Source of the DNA: Rickettsia endosymbiont of Cantharis rufa
Lineage (GTDB): Bacteria; Pseudomonadota; Alphaproteobacteria; Rickettsiales; Rickettsiaceae
DNA length: 64,000 nucleotides
Assembly: GCF_964026445.1 (NCBI RefSeq)
Contig: NZ_OZ032150.1
Span: forward strand, 186,001 to 250,000
Direction: 5' to 3'
Shown here: piece after piece, positions 20,779 to 30,662 of the stretch
How the letters are laid out: each line of letters starts with the position of its first letter
Numbering within the stretch: the stretch's first letter is position 1
Notes under the pieces: generated by a model
Database searches by the model: none
Told to the model about the DNA's origin: nothing
What the model saw: only the letters and a program-made list of their open reading frames with translations
Translations under genes and position numbers: made by a program

Positions 20779-21511
20779 TTAGTGTCCTCGGTTTTTCTAT
20801 AAAATTACATATCATTATTGAAGTTTCATATAATAAAAGTAGCGGTATTGCAAGAGCAAACTGGCTTAAAATGTCAGGAGGCGTTAATATTCCCGCAATA
20901 ATAAAGTTAATTACCACAGCAATCCGTCTTTTTTGTTTTAGTGTTCGGACTTTAACTATATTTAATATATTTAATATTATTATCACAACCGGTAGTTGAA
21001 AAGCAACTCCAAAAGCAATAATTAAATGAATAACTAAAGTTAAATACTCGCTAATTCTTGCTTCCAAAACTATCGGTACCATCATATCACGTTTTTCAAA
21101 GCTAAGAAAAAAATTCCAAGCTTTAGGCATCACAAAATAAAAAACAAAAACACTACCGCACCAAAATAAAATAGGCGACGTGAAAAGAATAAAAGCAATA
21201 ATTTTTTTTTCATGGCGGTGTAATCCGGGGCTGATAAATAAATAGCACTCCAAAGCAATTATTGGTATAATAATAGTAAAAGCAGTAAAAGCTGCAAGTT
21301 TAACATAAGTAAAAAATGCTTCTGTAAGTCCCGTATAAATTATATTTCGTACCGTATCACCGCTTAGCTTAGCAAGTGGTTTTAATAAAAAACTATAAAT
21401 ATTGTCGCTAAAATAATAGCAAATAGCAAATATAATTATAAAAGTAGTAAATATTCTAAGAAGCCTTATTTTTAATTCTAATAAATGTTCCTGAAAACTA
21501 TATAATTTCAT
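20756..21511 (-). CDS. tatC: Sec-independent protein translocase TatC
   Basis: Core receptor subunit of the twin-arginine translocon in the inner membrane, which binds folded substrates with RR signal peptides. The 251 residues contain six hydrophobic segments. The N-terminal motif [12 protein letters not shown] (about residues 9-20) and the segment with [15 protein letters not shown] (conserved F..F-x-P) are diagnostic, followed by [13 protein letters not shown] and [14 protein letters not shown] [14 protein letters not shown] near the last helices. It overlaps serS downstream. No tatA or tatB is present in the window. Confidence 0.94.
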   Translation of the reverse strand: MKLYSFQEHLLELKIRLLRIFTTFIIIFAICYYFSDNIYSFLLKPLAKLSGDTVRNIIYTGLTEAFFTYVKLAAFTAFTIIIPIIALECYLFISPGLHRHEKKIIAFILFTSPILFWCGSVFVFYFVMPKAWNFFLSFEKRDMMVPIVLEARISEYLTLVIHLIIAFGVAFQLPVVIIILNILNIVKVRTLKQKRRIAVVINFIIAGILTPPDILSQFALAIPLLLLYETSIMICNFIEKPRTLNVKYQMD

Positions 21512-21579
21512 AATTATGCGATTAACTTATATATCAACATTATAAACCTTTTTTAATAATTGTCATATTTTTTTAATAA

Positions 21580-22956
21580 TTAGGTAGTTAATTTCTTGCT
21601 ATATATTTTTAAAAATATCGGTATAAACAACATACTAAGCAGAGTATTACCTAAAAAGAATACAGACCAAGTAAGATATTTTGCACAGATACCGCCGAGG
21701 CTAGCTAGAAGAATACGACTAAGAGAACTAAAAGATGCAATAATGGAATATTGTGTGGCAACAAATTCACTATTGCAAAGGTTAGCAAAATAGATAGCGA
21801 TAATAGTTCCTGCAAAACCGGAGCAGAAATTTTGCATCGTAACGGTTATTATAAATATTTGAATATCATGTCCTATAGTAGCAAGAACCATAAACATAAG
21901 AGGTGATAATAATTGAATAACTCCGCCAATTAAAACACTGTGAAATATACCCATTTTTGCAGCTAAAACGCCGCCTAATGCTCCACCTACGATCATGATT
22001 AGTAACCCGTAAGCTTTGTAAATAACGGCAATTTCATGAGTAGTAAAGCTCAAATCTAGGAATAAAGGTGAACTCATAGCCATAGGTATAGAATCCGCAG
22101 CTTTATATAGAAAGACAAACAACATAATTAGCAGTATACTCGATGAACCCCCAAAATTGGCTGAGTCGTCTTTGTAAGTCCTCGGATTCTGAATGTTTAT
22201 TATACGCTCCGCTCCTCGGCTTACAACTAGATTACTCTTTTCTAAGTTGATCTTCGTATACCTCTTCATTTCACGGGCGTCATTTTTTAAGGATATAATA
22301 CTTTTTTTAATGACCTCAAAATATTGTTGTAATCCTATTAAAGTATTAGCTGTATGACGTTTTTCTTTAGGCTTTGGTTCTTTGATACATAAAATTACTA
22401 TAGGTCCAAGTATAGTAATAAATAGAGCAAATTTATATACCATATTCCAGCCAAAAACAATTGATGAATATAAAGCGCCGACACTGCCAAGTAACATACC
22501 TAAACGAAATCCTATACTACTAAAAGTAAAAGCCATTGAAAGCTCTTCTTTTGACGTAGGTCTCTCGATTCTATACGCATCAAGTACAATATCTTGAGTA
22601 GCACTACAGAATGAAACAATAAATAAGATAATTGCAGTAATATATAAATTATTACAAGGGCTTATGTCTAAGAACCCCATCATTGCTAAGATTAAAAATA
22701 TTTGTGATACCAATGCCCAGCCACGTCTGTGACCGAATTTAGAGCATAAAAAAGGTATAGAGTATTTATCTATAAAAGGTGACCATATTACTTTTAAGCA
22801 ATATGGAAAAGCAGCTAATGATATTGAACCTATTATATCAGTGGTATATTTTGCTTCAGATAATTGGTATGGAACCGTGAAAAAAATTAAATTAAACGTA
22901 ATACCGGAAATTAAGCCTAAAAGTAAAATACCGATTAAATATAATTTTTTTTGCAC
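21580..22956 (-). CDS. AmpG-like major facilitator transporter with an in-frame RPE insert
   Basis: A 458-residue 12-helix MFS protein. The first half reads as AmpG type: [25 protein letters not shown] (about residues 40-64), [14 protein letters not shown], then [13 protein letters not shown]. AmpG proteins import muropeptides, and rickettsiae carry several AmpG-like paralogues whose substrates are mostly unknown, so no substrate is assigned. Residues about 228-268 (from [12 protein letters not shown] to [12 protein letters not shown]) are encoded by a long palindromic repeat that lies in frame in the central cytoplasmic loop between helices 6 and 7. Transport domains on both sides are intact. 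Confidence 0.82.
   Translation of the reverse strand: MQKKLYLIGILLLGLISGITFNLIFFTVPYQLSEAKYTTDIIGSISLAAFPYCLKVIWSPFIDKYSIPFLCSKFGHRRGWALVSQIFLILAMMGFLDISPCNNLYITAIILFIVSFCSATQDIVLDAYRIERPTSKEELSMAFTFSSIGFRLGMLLGSVGALYSSIVFGWNMVYKFALFITILGPIVILCIKEPKPKEKRHTANTLIGLQQYFEVIKKSIISLKNDAREMKRYTKINLEKSNLVVSRGAERIINIQNPRTYKDDSANFGGSSSILLIMLFVFLYKAADSIPMAMSSPLFLDLSFTTHEIAVIYKAYGLLIMIVGGALGGVLAAKMGIFHSVLIGGVIQLLSPLMFMVLATIGHDIQIFIITVTMQNFCSGFAGTIIAIYFANLCNSEFVATQYSIIASFSSLSRILLASLGGICAKYLTWSVFFLGNTLLSMLFIPIFLKIYSKKLTT
22153..22271. repeat. Long palindromic repeat inserted in frame inside AmpG-like gene
   Basis: AAAATTGGCTGAGTCGTC, then CGCTCCGCTCCTCGGCTTAC, then AAGTTGATCTTCGTATACCT. It matches the module order of the intergenic copies at 6451, 25525 and 40255. 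Confidence 0.85.
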
Positions 22957-22965
22957 AAAATCTAG

Positions 22966-25479
22966 TTACTTATATTTCATTTTTAGAGTGTAAGGGGCTA
23001 CTTTGGAAAATATTTTGCCGACTACAGGTATTTTGGTTACAATAGTGCTGATTAAGAAAAAGGAAGGAATAACGTTTCCTTTAACCGTAATTAATTGCTG
23101 CTTGGTATCAATATTACCTTTCATAGTAAAATCAAAGAATGGTCCATGTGCTTCCGTATCAAAAATTGTAATGATATTTCCCCTATAATTAAATTTACCG
23201 GCCATATCTCCAAATAAAATATTTTTATTATTAGTTATTGAACTGAGAAAACCTGGCAATGAAACAAAAGAAACAAGCCGTGTTAAAAAAGGAGTATCAA
23301 CTACCGTAAAATGTTTTATAGAAAATCTACCGTCTAATACCGGCACTATTTCCCCTTTTTTCACTTCATATCTTTTGGTGTTTAAGTTAATGTTAATCTG
23401 ACCGTTTTGCATAGTAGTATACATTCCGAGTCCCTTAAGTAATGCTCCGGCATTATCGGATTCAATTAGCCATTGTTCAAAAGTTTCCTTAGCGGTAAGC
23501 GACAGTTTAACTTTTTTACTACCGATATCGGCATTTAGAAAACCGGAGAAACACCGCACTTTATCACATTTAATTGCTAAATTAAGATTATCTAGCGTTA
23601 TATTATTCTTTAAAAGTATTTTTGATATACTAGTTTTTAAATTAATATTACGTGTAGAATCACCCTCTTTTTCTAAAAACTGCATCATATTAGCATTTGA
23701 TAAATCTAGTCCGCTTCCATAAAGTTCTGTATTCAGATTATGGTTATCTATGATTATTTTTCCTTTTAAATTCGTACGATTATGTATAATAGAGGCTAGA
23801 TTAATATTATAAATATTCTTCTTAATCAAGGCATTACCGTTAATTTTTAGATTATCCTGCCCTGAAAGGTTAAATTCGATATTCCTATCGAAATTTTTAT
23901 CATTTAATTTCGTATGTAAGAATAAATTGGCTTTTTTATATAATTTTTTATGAATAGATACTTTATCTATATAAAATTCTAAATTATCAAGATTAGAATT
24001 AATAGTAATAAAACTCTCGTTGTTATGCTGTTTTTTGTACTCAAAATTTAGAACTGTGCTGCCTGAAATTAATTTAAATACACCGAATCTTTGATTATTT
24101 GCCGTAATATTGCTTTTTATTTTAAGTAAACACTCATTATTTTTATCTGATATATCATGATCATAAGTAAAGCTACTTGCATAATTATTAATTTTACCTT
24201 TGCCGTTAATATCTAGTTTGTTATCTTTAAAGCTACCTTTTGCTTCGCCGTTTCGTAATAAAATATTATTGTCTAAACTATTAAAGGAAATATTTGTTAA
24301 TGTCGATAACACATTATAATTATTAGGAATATTTGGGCTAATAGGAATTATTAACTCTATTATTGAATTCGCTGTTCCGTTTATTTTTTTTAAATCAATA
24401 TTTTGAGCCTTAATGTTTTGATATGCCTCATTTGGGACAAAGTCAATTAAATCATTAATTTCACCTTTAGCAGTAACATTAAAAACAAATTGCGATTTTT
24501 CCATTCCTTCCCATTTGAAATTTACGATACCGCCGGAGATAACGCTTTTACCGCTGTAAGCTTCGTTAATTAGAAATTTTACTTCTGGTCCTGAAATGAT
24601 TATATTAGTATCAACCTTGGTTAAAGGCGGTAAATCGTTATGATATTTATATTCAAAATTTGAGATATGTAAATTTGCTTTTAAATTATCCTCCACTAAA
24701 ATATTTTCTTTAAAAAAGCTTTTATCTAATTTAACACTTAATTCCCCATTTTGGATGTAACCTCGTTTTATATGTTCTCGTAAATATGAGATTATATGGT
24801 TATTCGGAATGATTTTCTCGACTGTTTGATAAATTATTAAAGGCATATTTGCAGCTGTCCCACTCGCCTCAATATTTTTATTGGTTATTATACCGTTTAG
24901 AGATAAAAAAGCTTTGTCTCCAAAGGTAATTTTGCAGTTGATGCTTTTTGGATTATCTTTAGAATAAGCGGTTCTATACGAACACAAAGCATTTCCGAGT
25001 GGCAAGCCGACTCCTTGCTCATCGGTTAAAATATCGCTTTTTATTGAAGTTAACTGTATGCCGGTTAGAACATCTTTTTTGATTATATTTAACGAATAAT
25101 CACCGGTCATTGAAGTATCTATAATTTCTTCATCGTTATTTGAGATTACCGAAAATTTATCAACATTAAAATTAGCTTCTATTAACGAATTAGAGAAAAA
25201 ATTTTTGAAATTAAGAAAAAGATTAAAATTGTTAATTTCTCCCTTAGCATTATCTATCAACCTTAAGGAAATTTTATCTATAGATAACTGATTTTCTTTA
25301 AATCCTAAATTATGTAATACGGCTTTTATATCATTTTTACTTAAATAAAATTCAATTATTTTTTTCAAAGGTTCATTTAAATGTCCTTTGTTTGCGCTAT
25401 AAACAATTAGAGTTATAGCGAGAAACAATGAAATAAGAATTATAAAAATACTGATAAAGGTTTTTTTAATAAAATTCAT
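22966..25479 (-). CDS. AsmA-like (YhdP/DUF3971-type) envelope protein
   Basis: An 837-residue protein with one N-terminal membrane anchor (about residues 5-27) and a long periplasmic region of repeated beta-rich segments. The C-terminal 150 residues carry the AsmA-like signature: FSIKHFTVVDTPFLTRLVSF, then LSSITNNKNILFGDMAGKFN, then VKGNVIPSFFLISTIV with a terminal KIPVVGKIF. AsmA/YhdP/TamB proteins are thought to form periplasmic grooves carrying phospholipid between the inner and outer membranes. Length and the C-terminal domain fit the YhdP branch better than AsmA itself. It ends 9 bp upstream of the AmpG-like gene on the same strand. Confidence 0.78.
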   Translation of the reverse strand: MNFIKKTFISIFIILISLFLAITLIVYSANKGHLNEPLKKIIEFYLSKNDIKAVLHNLGFKENQLSIDKISLRLIDNAKGEINNFNLFLNFKNFFSNSLIEANFNVDKFSVISNNDEEIIDTSMTGDYSLNIIKKDVLTGIQLTSIKSDILTDEQGVGLPLGNALCSYRTAYSKDNPKSINCKITFGDKAFLSLNGIITNKNIEASGTAANMPLIIYQTVEKIIPNNHIISYLREHIKRGYIQNGELSVKLDKSFFKENILVEDNLKANLHISNFEYKYHNDLPPLTKVDTNIIISGPEVKFLINEAYSGKSVISGGIVNFKWEGMEKSQFVFNVTAKGEINDLIDFVPNEAYQNIKAQNIDLKKINGTANSIIELIIPISPNIPNNYNVLSTLTNISFNSLDNNILLRNGEAKGSFKDNKLDINGKGKINNYASSFTYDHDISDKNNECLLKIKSNITANNQRFGVFKLISGSTVLNFEYKKQHNNESFITINSNLDNLEFYIDKVSIHKKLYKKANLFLHTKLNDKNFDRNIEFNLSGQDNLKINGNALIKKNIYNINLASIIHNRTNLKGKIIIDNHNLNTELYGSGLDLSNANMMQFLEKEGDSTRNINLKTSISKILLKNNITLDNLNLAIKCDKVRCFSGFLNADIGSKKVKLSLTAKETFEQWLIESDNAGALLKGLGMYTTMQNGQININLNTKRYEVKKGEIVPVLDGRFSIKHFTVVDTPFLTRLVSFVSLPGFLSSITNNKNILFGDMAGKFNYRGNIITIFDTEAHGPFFDFTMKGNIDTKQQLITVKGNVIPSFFLISTIVTKIPVVGKIFSKVAPYTLKMKYK

Positions 25480-25524
25480 TTGAGCTTGTAAATCTATTGA
25501 AATATGATAAAAGCTTTACATACT

Positions 25525-25685
25525 TGATCAACTTAAAAAATTGACTAAGTCGTCCTATAAGTACTGCAATGCGAACTATATTAAGTTACGCTCCGCTTCT
25601 CGTCTTGTGGACCGATTACTCATTTATTTTCCAAGTTGATCTTGTCTATACTACTCTTCATTTACTTGAGGTATATACTTGTCAC
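25525..25685. repeat. Long palindromic repeat between AsmA-like gene and ugd
   Basis: Same modules as the 6451 repeat: AAAATTGACTAAGTCGTCC, then TTACGCTCCGCTTCTCGTCT, then TTCCAAGTTGATCTTGTC. It lies between two divergently transcribed genes and occupies most of the spacer that must hold their promoters. Confidence 0.75.
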
Positions 25686-25740
25686 GTTAGTTGAATATAA
25701 CTTATAATCTAAAAATTTAATATAAAAATCACAAAAAATT

Positions 25741-27045
25741 ATGAATATTAAATTTATCGGTAGTGGATATGTGGGATTAGTCTCAGGTATTATTATGAGC
25801 TATTTAGGTCATAATATTACTTGTCTCGATAATAATGAGGTTAAAATATCTAAGCTAAATAAGCAAATATTACCGATTTATGAGCTGAGTCTTGATGAAT
25901 ATTTACAAAAAGCTCTGCTAGACGGAAGATTAAAATTTACAAATATTTATAATAATGAGCTCCAAAATGCTGAGGCAATATTTATTACGGTCGGTACGCC
26001 TTCAAAAGAGTCGGGAGAAGCGGATTTAAAATATGTTTATGATGCTATTGATAAAGTTTCCGAGCATATAAATAAGGATTGTTTAATAGTCATCAAATCC
26101 ACTGTTCCGCCGGATAGTTGCAATAATATTATAGCTTATTTAAAATCAAAAGGTTTTTCATTTAATGTTGCTTCTAATCCTGAGTTTTTAAGAGAAGGAA
26201 GTGCGGTAGAGGATTTTTTATATCCTGATCGTATAGTTGTCGGTGTAAATAATAAAGAGTCAGAAGTAATATTACGAAAAATCTATGCACCTTTAATAGA
26301 GCGGGGAGCAAAATTTGTGGTTACCGATTTAGTGACGAGCGAGCTTATTAAATATGCTTCAAATAGTTTTTTAGCTACCAAAATTGCTTTTATTAATGAA
26401 ATGGCTGATTTATGCGAAAAAATCGGCGGCAATATTAAAGATTTATCTAAAGGTGTAGGGCTTGATCAAAGAATCGGTCAAAATTTTTTAAATGCAGGAC
26501 CCGGTTTTGGCGGTTCATGTTTTCCAAAAGATATTTTAGCATTAAATAGTCTTATCAAGAGTTATGATATCGATTGTAAAATTCTTGAAGCGGTGATTAC
26601 AAGTAATAAAGAGCGCCCAAAAAGTATGGTAGATAAGATAAGTATTTTGTTAGACGGAGATTTAAAAGATAAACATATAGCAATTTTAGGCTTAACATAT
26701 AAAGCAGGAACGGATGATATTAGAGCAAGCCCTGCTATCGAAATTATAAAGATTTTATTAGATAAAGGGGGATATATTAAAGCATTTGATCCTATTGGTC
26801 TCGAAAACGCCAAAAAGAATTTTGAAAATAAAGATTTGCTATATTTAGATTCGGTAATTGAAGCTTGTAAATCAGTAGATATTATAGTTATTGCAACTGA
26901 ATGGTTAGAATTCAAAGAACTTAATTGGCAAGAAATTTATAATCTAGTAAAATACCCGATAATCATTGATCTTAGAAATATACTAGATAGTGAATCAATG
27001 AAAAAAATCGGTTTTAGATATTATACAGTTGGAAGTAAGATTTAA
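25741..27045 (+). CDS. ugd: UDP-glucose 6-dehydrogenase
   Basis: NAD-dependent oxidation of UDP-glucose to UDP-glucuronate for envelope polysaccharide synthesis. The 434 residues comprise an N-terminal Rossmann motif GSGYVGLVSG (about residues 7-16), FITVGTPS, IKSTVPPDS, and the catalytic cysteine in PGFGGSCFPKD (Cys about 260). The C-terminal domain has LGLTYKAGTDDIRASPAIEI. It lies on the + strand directly upstream of dnaE, separated by an RPE. Confidence 0.95.
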   Translation: MNIKFIGSGYVGLVSGIIMSYLGHNITCLDNNEVKISKLNKQILPIYELSLDEYLQKALLDGRLKFTNIYNNELQNAEAIFITVGTPSKESGEADLKYVYDAIDKVSEHINKDCLIVIKSTVPPDSCNNIIAYLKSKGFSFNVASNPEFLREGSAVEDFLYPDRIVVGVNNKESEVILRKIYAPLIERGAKFVVTDLVTSELIKYASNSFLATKIAFINEMADLCEKIGGNIKDLSKGVGLDQRIGQNFLNAGPGFGGSCFPKDILALNSLIKSYDIDCKILEAVITSNKERPKSMVDKISILLDGDLKDKHIAILGLTYKAGTDDIRASPAIEIIKILLDKGGYIKAFDPIGLENAKKNFENKDLLYLDSVIEACKSVDIIVIATEWLEFKELNWQEIYNLVKYPIIIDLRNILDSESMKKIGFRYYTVGSKI

Positions 27046-27050
27046 TAAAA

Positions 27051-27149
27051 CGTCATTGCGAGGAGATTCGTAGAATCGACGTGGCAATCTCAGGAATTTT
27101 ATACTGTTTTATGAGATTGCTACACTCTCTACGTTTGCCCGCAATGACG
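27051..27149. repeat. RPE-type palindromic repeat between ugd and dnaE
   Basis: Arms CGTCATTGCGAGGAGATTCG and TTTGCCCGCAATGACG with an inner GGCAATCTCAGG/TGAGATTGC pair. Confidence 0.85.
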
Positions 27150-27179
27150 GTAAAAACTAAACCCCTATAAAAAGAAAAA

Positions 27180-30100
27180 ATGCGACCCGAATTTATCCAT
27201 TTAAGAGCTCAAAGCTCCTATTCTTTTCTAGAAAGTGCATTAACTACCAAGAAAGTAGTAGAGCTTGCTTCATCACATAAAATGCCTGCTATTTGTTTGG
27301 CAGATAGAGGAAATTTATTCGGTTCATTAGAATTTGCGTTATATGCAGTAAAAAAAAGGCTGCAGCCTATACATGGGGTTATTCTTAACATACAATATGA
27401 TACCAACATTTTTGCTCAAATTTTGCTTATAGCTAAAGATGAGGTCGGCTATAAAAATTTACTCAAACTATCAAGCCTTACTTTTACTAAAAATGATCGT
27501 AAAATATGCGATCATATTAATTTTGAAGATTTAGTAAAATATCAAGAAGGGTTAATAGCATTATGCTGTTATACCGACGGTATTGTCGGAAAATGCTTAC
27601 TGGCTCGTACGCAAGAGCAAGCTATGCTGTTTGCGCGTAAATTACAGGGAATTTTAGGAGATCGGTTTTATTTTGAGATCATGAGGCATGATCTACCGGA
27701 AGAGCAGTTTATTGAGGATAGTTATATTAGAATTGCTGCTGAGCTTACTATTCCACTTGTTGCCACTAATAAAGTTTTGTTTAGCGAAAAAACCATGCAT
27801 GATGCACATGATGTATTATTATGTATATCAGCCGGCGTTACTAAAGAATACCCTGATCGTAAAACAGTTAGTGAAAATTGTTATTTTAAATCACCGCGTG
27901 AGATGGTAGAGCTTTTTTCCGATCTACCTAATGCCGTCCAAAATACTGTGAATTTAAGAGAGCGTTGTTATTTTGCAGCACACGCAAATCCACCGATGCT
28001 GCCTAATTTTGCCACCAAAGATATTAGTGAAACGGATTTAATTAGGAAAGATGCAAAAGAAGGGCTGCTTGCAAGGCTTGCTACAAAGTTTAAATCTAAA
28101 AATATTCCGCTGCAGAATCAAGAAGAATTGAAAACTGAGTATTTTGCTCGTCTTAATTACGAGCTGGATATTATCTGTAATATGAATTTTGCCGGTTATT
28201 TTTTGATTGTATCAGATTTTATTAAATGGAGTAAACAAGAGGGAATTTTAGTTGGTCCTGGTAGAGGTTCGGGAGCAGGGTCGGTTGTTGCTTGGAGTTT
28301 ACTTATTACGGATCTTGATCCGATTAAATTCGGCTTGTTATTTGAAAGATTCTTAAATCCTGAACGTATTTCAATGCCTGATTTTGATATTGATTTTTGT
28401 CAGGAAAGACGAGAGGAAGTAATTAATTATGTACGTTCTAAATACGGCAATAATAGAGTAGGGCAGATTATAACTTTTGGTAAGATGCAGGCAAAGGCTG
28501 TAATTAAGGATGTGGCTCGTGTGCTTAGCTTGCCTTATAAATTCGCTGATTATCTAACGGAGCTTGTACCTTTTAGTGCAGTTAATCCCGTTACGCTTGA
28601 ACAAGCAATGTGTGAAGTTCCGGAGCTTGCAAATGCTGCTAAAGGTAATGGACTGTATAATTTAGAGGGTGAGGCGGAGTTAATTAAGCTAGTGCTTGAT
28701 ACTTCGTTAATTCTTGAGGGGCTACATAGGCATTCTTCAACTCATGCTGCAGGAATCGTAATAGCAGGCACTGATTTGGTTGATATAGTACCGGTATATA
28801 AAGACGCTAATTCCGATATGTTAGTAGTCGGTTATTCTATGAAATATTCTGAGATTGCCGGTTTAATTAAATTTGATTTTTTAGGACTGCAAACCCTAAC
28901 GGTTATTACCGATTGTAAGAAACTACTTAAAGAGCGAGCGATAGAAGTAGATTTTGACAATATGACCTTTGATGATAATAAGACTTATCAAATGTTATGT
29001 AAAGGTAAGGGGGTTGGAGTTTTCCAGTTTGAAAGTGTCGGAATGAAAGATGCACTTAGACGTCTTAAACCTGATTCCATACACGATTTAATCGCTCTTG
29101 GTGCTTTATATCGTCCAGGTCCTATGGAAAATATCCCTACTTATATAGCTTGTAAGCATAAATTACAGCAGCCTGATTATTTACATGAGCTATTAAAGCC
29201 GATCTTAGAAGAAACTTATGGAGTGGTGATATATCAGGAGCAGGTACAAAGAGTTGCTCAGGTTCTTGCCGGTTATACTTTAGGTGCTGCTGATTTGCTT
29301 CGTAGAGCAATGGGTAAGAAGATAAAAAAGGAAATGGTGGAGCAGGAAGAAATTTTTGTTAAAGGGGCAATTGCTAATAATATTTCGGAATCTCAGGCTA
29401 AATCTATTTTTGCGACCGTGGCTAAATTTGCCGGATACGGTTTTAATAAGGCGCACGCTGCGGCTTACGGCGTTATTTCATACCAAACCGCATACCTTAA
29501 AGCTAATTACCCTGCTGAATTTTTAGTAGCGTGCTTAAATCTTGAATTAAATAATCACGATAAAATTAATTTATTCCTGCAAGAAGCAAAAGACAGTGGC
29601 ATAAGGATTATTGCTCCTAATATTAATATTTCTAAAGGGTATTTTAGTGTAAAGCCTGTGTATGACAAAGAAGTAAGTACAATAGTTTTTGGGCTTGGTG
29701 CTATTAAAGGAGTTACGCCGAATTTCGGTAAGTTAGTAACGGAGGAGCAAGAAGCAAGAGGAGTGTTTAAATCAATTATCGATTTTATTGAAAGATTACC
29801 ACCAAAATCTGTTAACAGTAAATTACTGGAAAATTTAATTAAATCCGGCTGTTTTGATGAGTTGCATGATAATCGATTGCAATTATTTTCAAGCATTCCA
29901 AAATTACTTTCTTATTCAACTTCATATCACGAAGAGCAGGAATCTAATCAATTTAGCTTAATTAAAGTTTCTAGTTCAAGTCCTAATATATTAATTGCAA
30001 GTGATTATGCCGATAACAATACTTTAGCTTTTTATGAGTTTGAGGCTATGGGCTTATTTATCTCTAATCATCCTCTTACGCAGTATCAAGAAATATTTAA

Positions 30101-30632
30101 CCGTTTAAATATTTTAAGTACCACAGATTTACATAATAACTTACCTGACGGTGCTAACCGAATAAATCTTGCTGGGGTGATACAAAAAAAGGATTCTCGT
30201 ATGTCGGCAAGAGGTAGGTTCGTGACACTCGTGCTTTCCGATCCTGAGAATATATTTGAACTTAGTATTTTTAGTGAGGAAGTTTTAAAAGATTATGTAC
30301 ATTTACTTAATGTTAAAAGTTTGGTAGTCGTTAATTGCGATATAATCAAAGATGAGGGTGGAATAAAACTAACGGCAAAAAGCTTTTCGTCAATTGAAGA
30401 TGCGATTAATAATAAACAATTTGAACTACAGCTTTACCCACAAAATTATGAAGAATTACGGCAGATAGTAACCTTGCTTGCAGCTCGCACTAATAATAAT
30501 GAAAGTAATGCTAGAGCTATGATCTATTTACAAAGCGAAGAGGTAAAGAATTTTATAGCAAAAATTACATTACCGGAAAAATTCTTTCTCCAAGCACAAG
30601 ATTTTGAGATTTTAAAAGAATATATTCGATGA
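27180..30632 (+). CDS. dnaE: DNA polymerase III subunit alpha
   Basis: Replicative polymerase, 1150 residues. The N-terminal PHP domain is visible ([17 protein letters not shown], then [13 protein letters not shown]). The catalytic palm has [20 protein letters not shown] and [12 protein letters not shown] (acidic pair about residues 401-403), then [14 protein letters not shown], the fingers/tau region [29 protein letters not shown] and [13 protein letters not shown]-terminal OB domain ([17 protein letters not shown]) follows, and the last 60 residues are divergent. The start at 27180 gives the expected PHP N-terminus. No lesion seen. Confidence 0.97.
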   Translation: MRPEFIHLRAQSSYSFLESALTTKKVVELASSHKMPAICLADRGNLFGSLEFALYAVKKRLQPIHGVILNIQYDTNIFAQILLIAKDEVGYKNLLKLSSLTFTKNDRKICDHINFEDLVKYQEGLIALCCYTDGIVGKCLLARTQEQAMLFARKLQGILGDRFYFEIMRHDLPEEQFIEDSYIRIAAELTIPLVATNKVLFSEKTMHDAHDVLLCISAGVTKEYPDRKTVSENCYFKSPREMVELFSDLPNAVQNTVNLRERCYFAAHANPPMLPNFATKDISETDLIRKDAKEGLLARLATKFKSKNIPLQNQEELKTEYFARLNYELDIICNMNFAGYFLIVSDFIKWSKQEGILVGPGRGSGAGSVVAWSLLITDLDPIKFGLLFERFLNPERISMPDFDIDFCQERREEVINYVRSKYGNNRVGQIITFGKMQAKAVIKDVARVLSLPYKFADYLTELVPFSAVNPVTLEQAMCEVPELANAAKGNGLYNLEGEAELIKLVLDTSLILEGLHRHSSTHAAGIVIAGTDLVDIVPVYKDANSDMLVVGYSMKYSEIAGLIKFDFLGLQTLTVITDCKKLLKERAIEVDFDNMTFDDNKTYQMLCKGKGVGVFQFESVGMKDALRRLKPDSIHDLIALGALYRPGPMENIPTYIACKHKLQQPDYLHELLKPILEETYGVVIYQEQVQRVAQVLAGYTLGAADLLRRAMGKKIKKEMVEQEEIFVKGAIANNISESQAKSIFATVAKFAGYGFNKAHAAAYGVISYQTAYLKANYPAEFLVACLNLELNNHDKINLFLQEAKDSGIRIIAPNINISKGYFSVKPVYDKEVSTIVFGLGAIKGVTPNFGKLVTEEQEARGVFKSIIDFIERLPPKSVNSKLLENLIKSGCFDELHDNRLQLFSSIPKLLSYSTSYHEEQESNQFSLIKVSSSSPNILIASDYADNNTLAFYEFEAMGLFISNHPLTQYQEIFNRLNILSTTDLHNNLPDGANRINLAGVIQKKDSRMSARGRFVTLVLSDPENIFELSIFSEEVLKDYVHLLNVKSLVVVNCDIIKDEGGIKLTAKSFSSIEDAINNKQFELQLYPQNYEELRQIVTLLAARTNNNESNARAMIYLQSEEVKNFIAKITLPEKFFLQAQDFEILKEYIR

Positions 30633-30662
30633 ACTTCGTATACCACATTCCCTGTATTGTTT

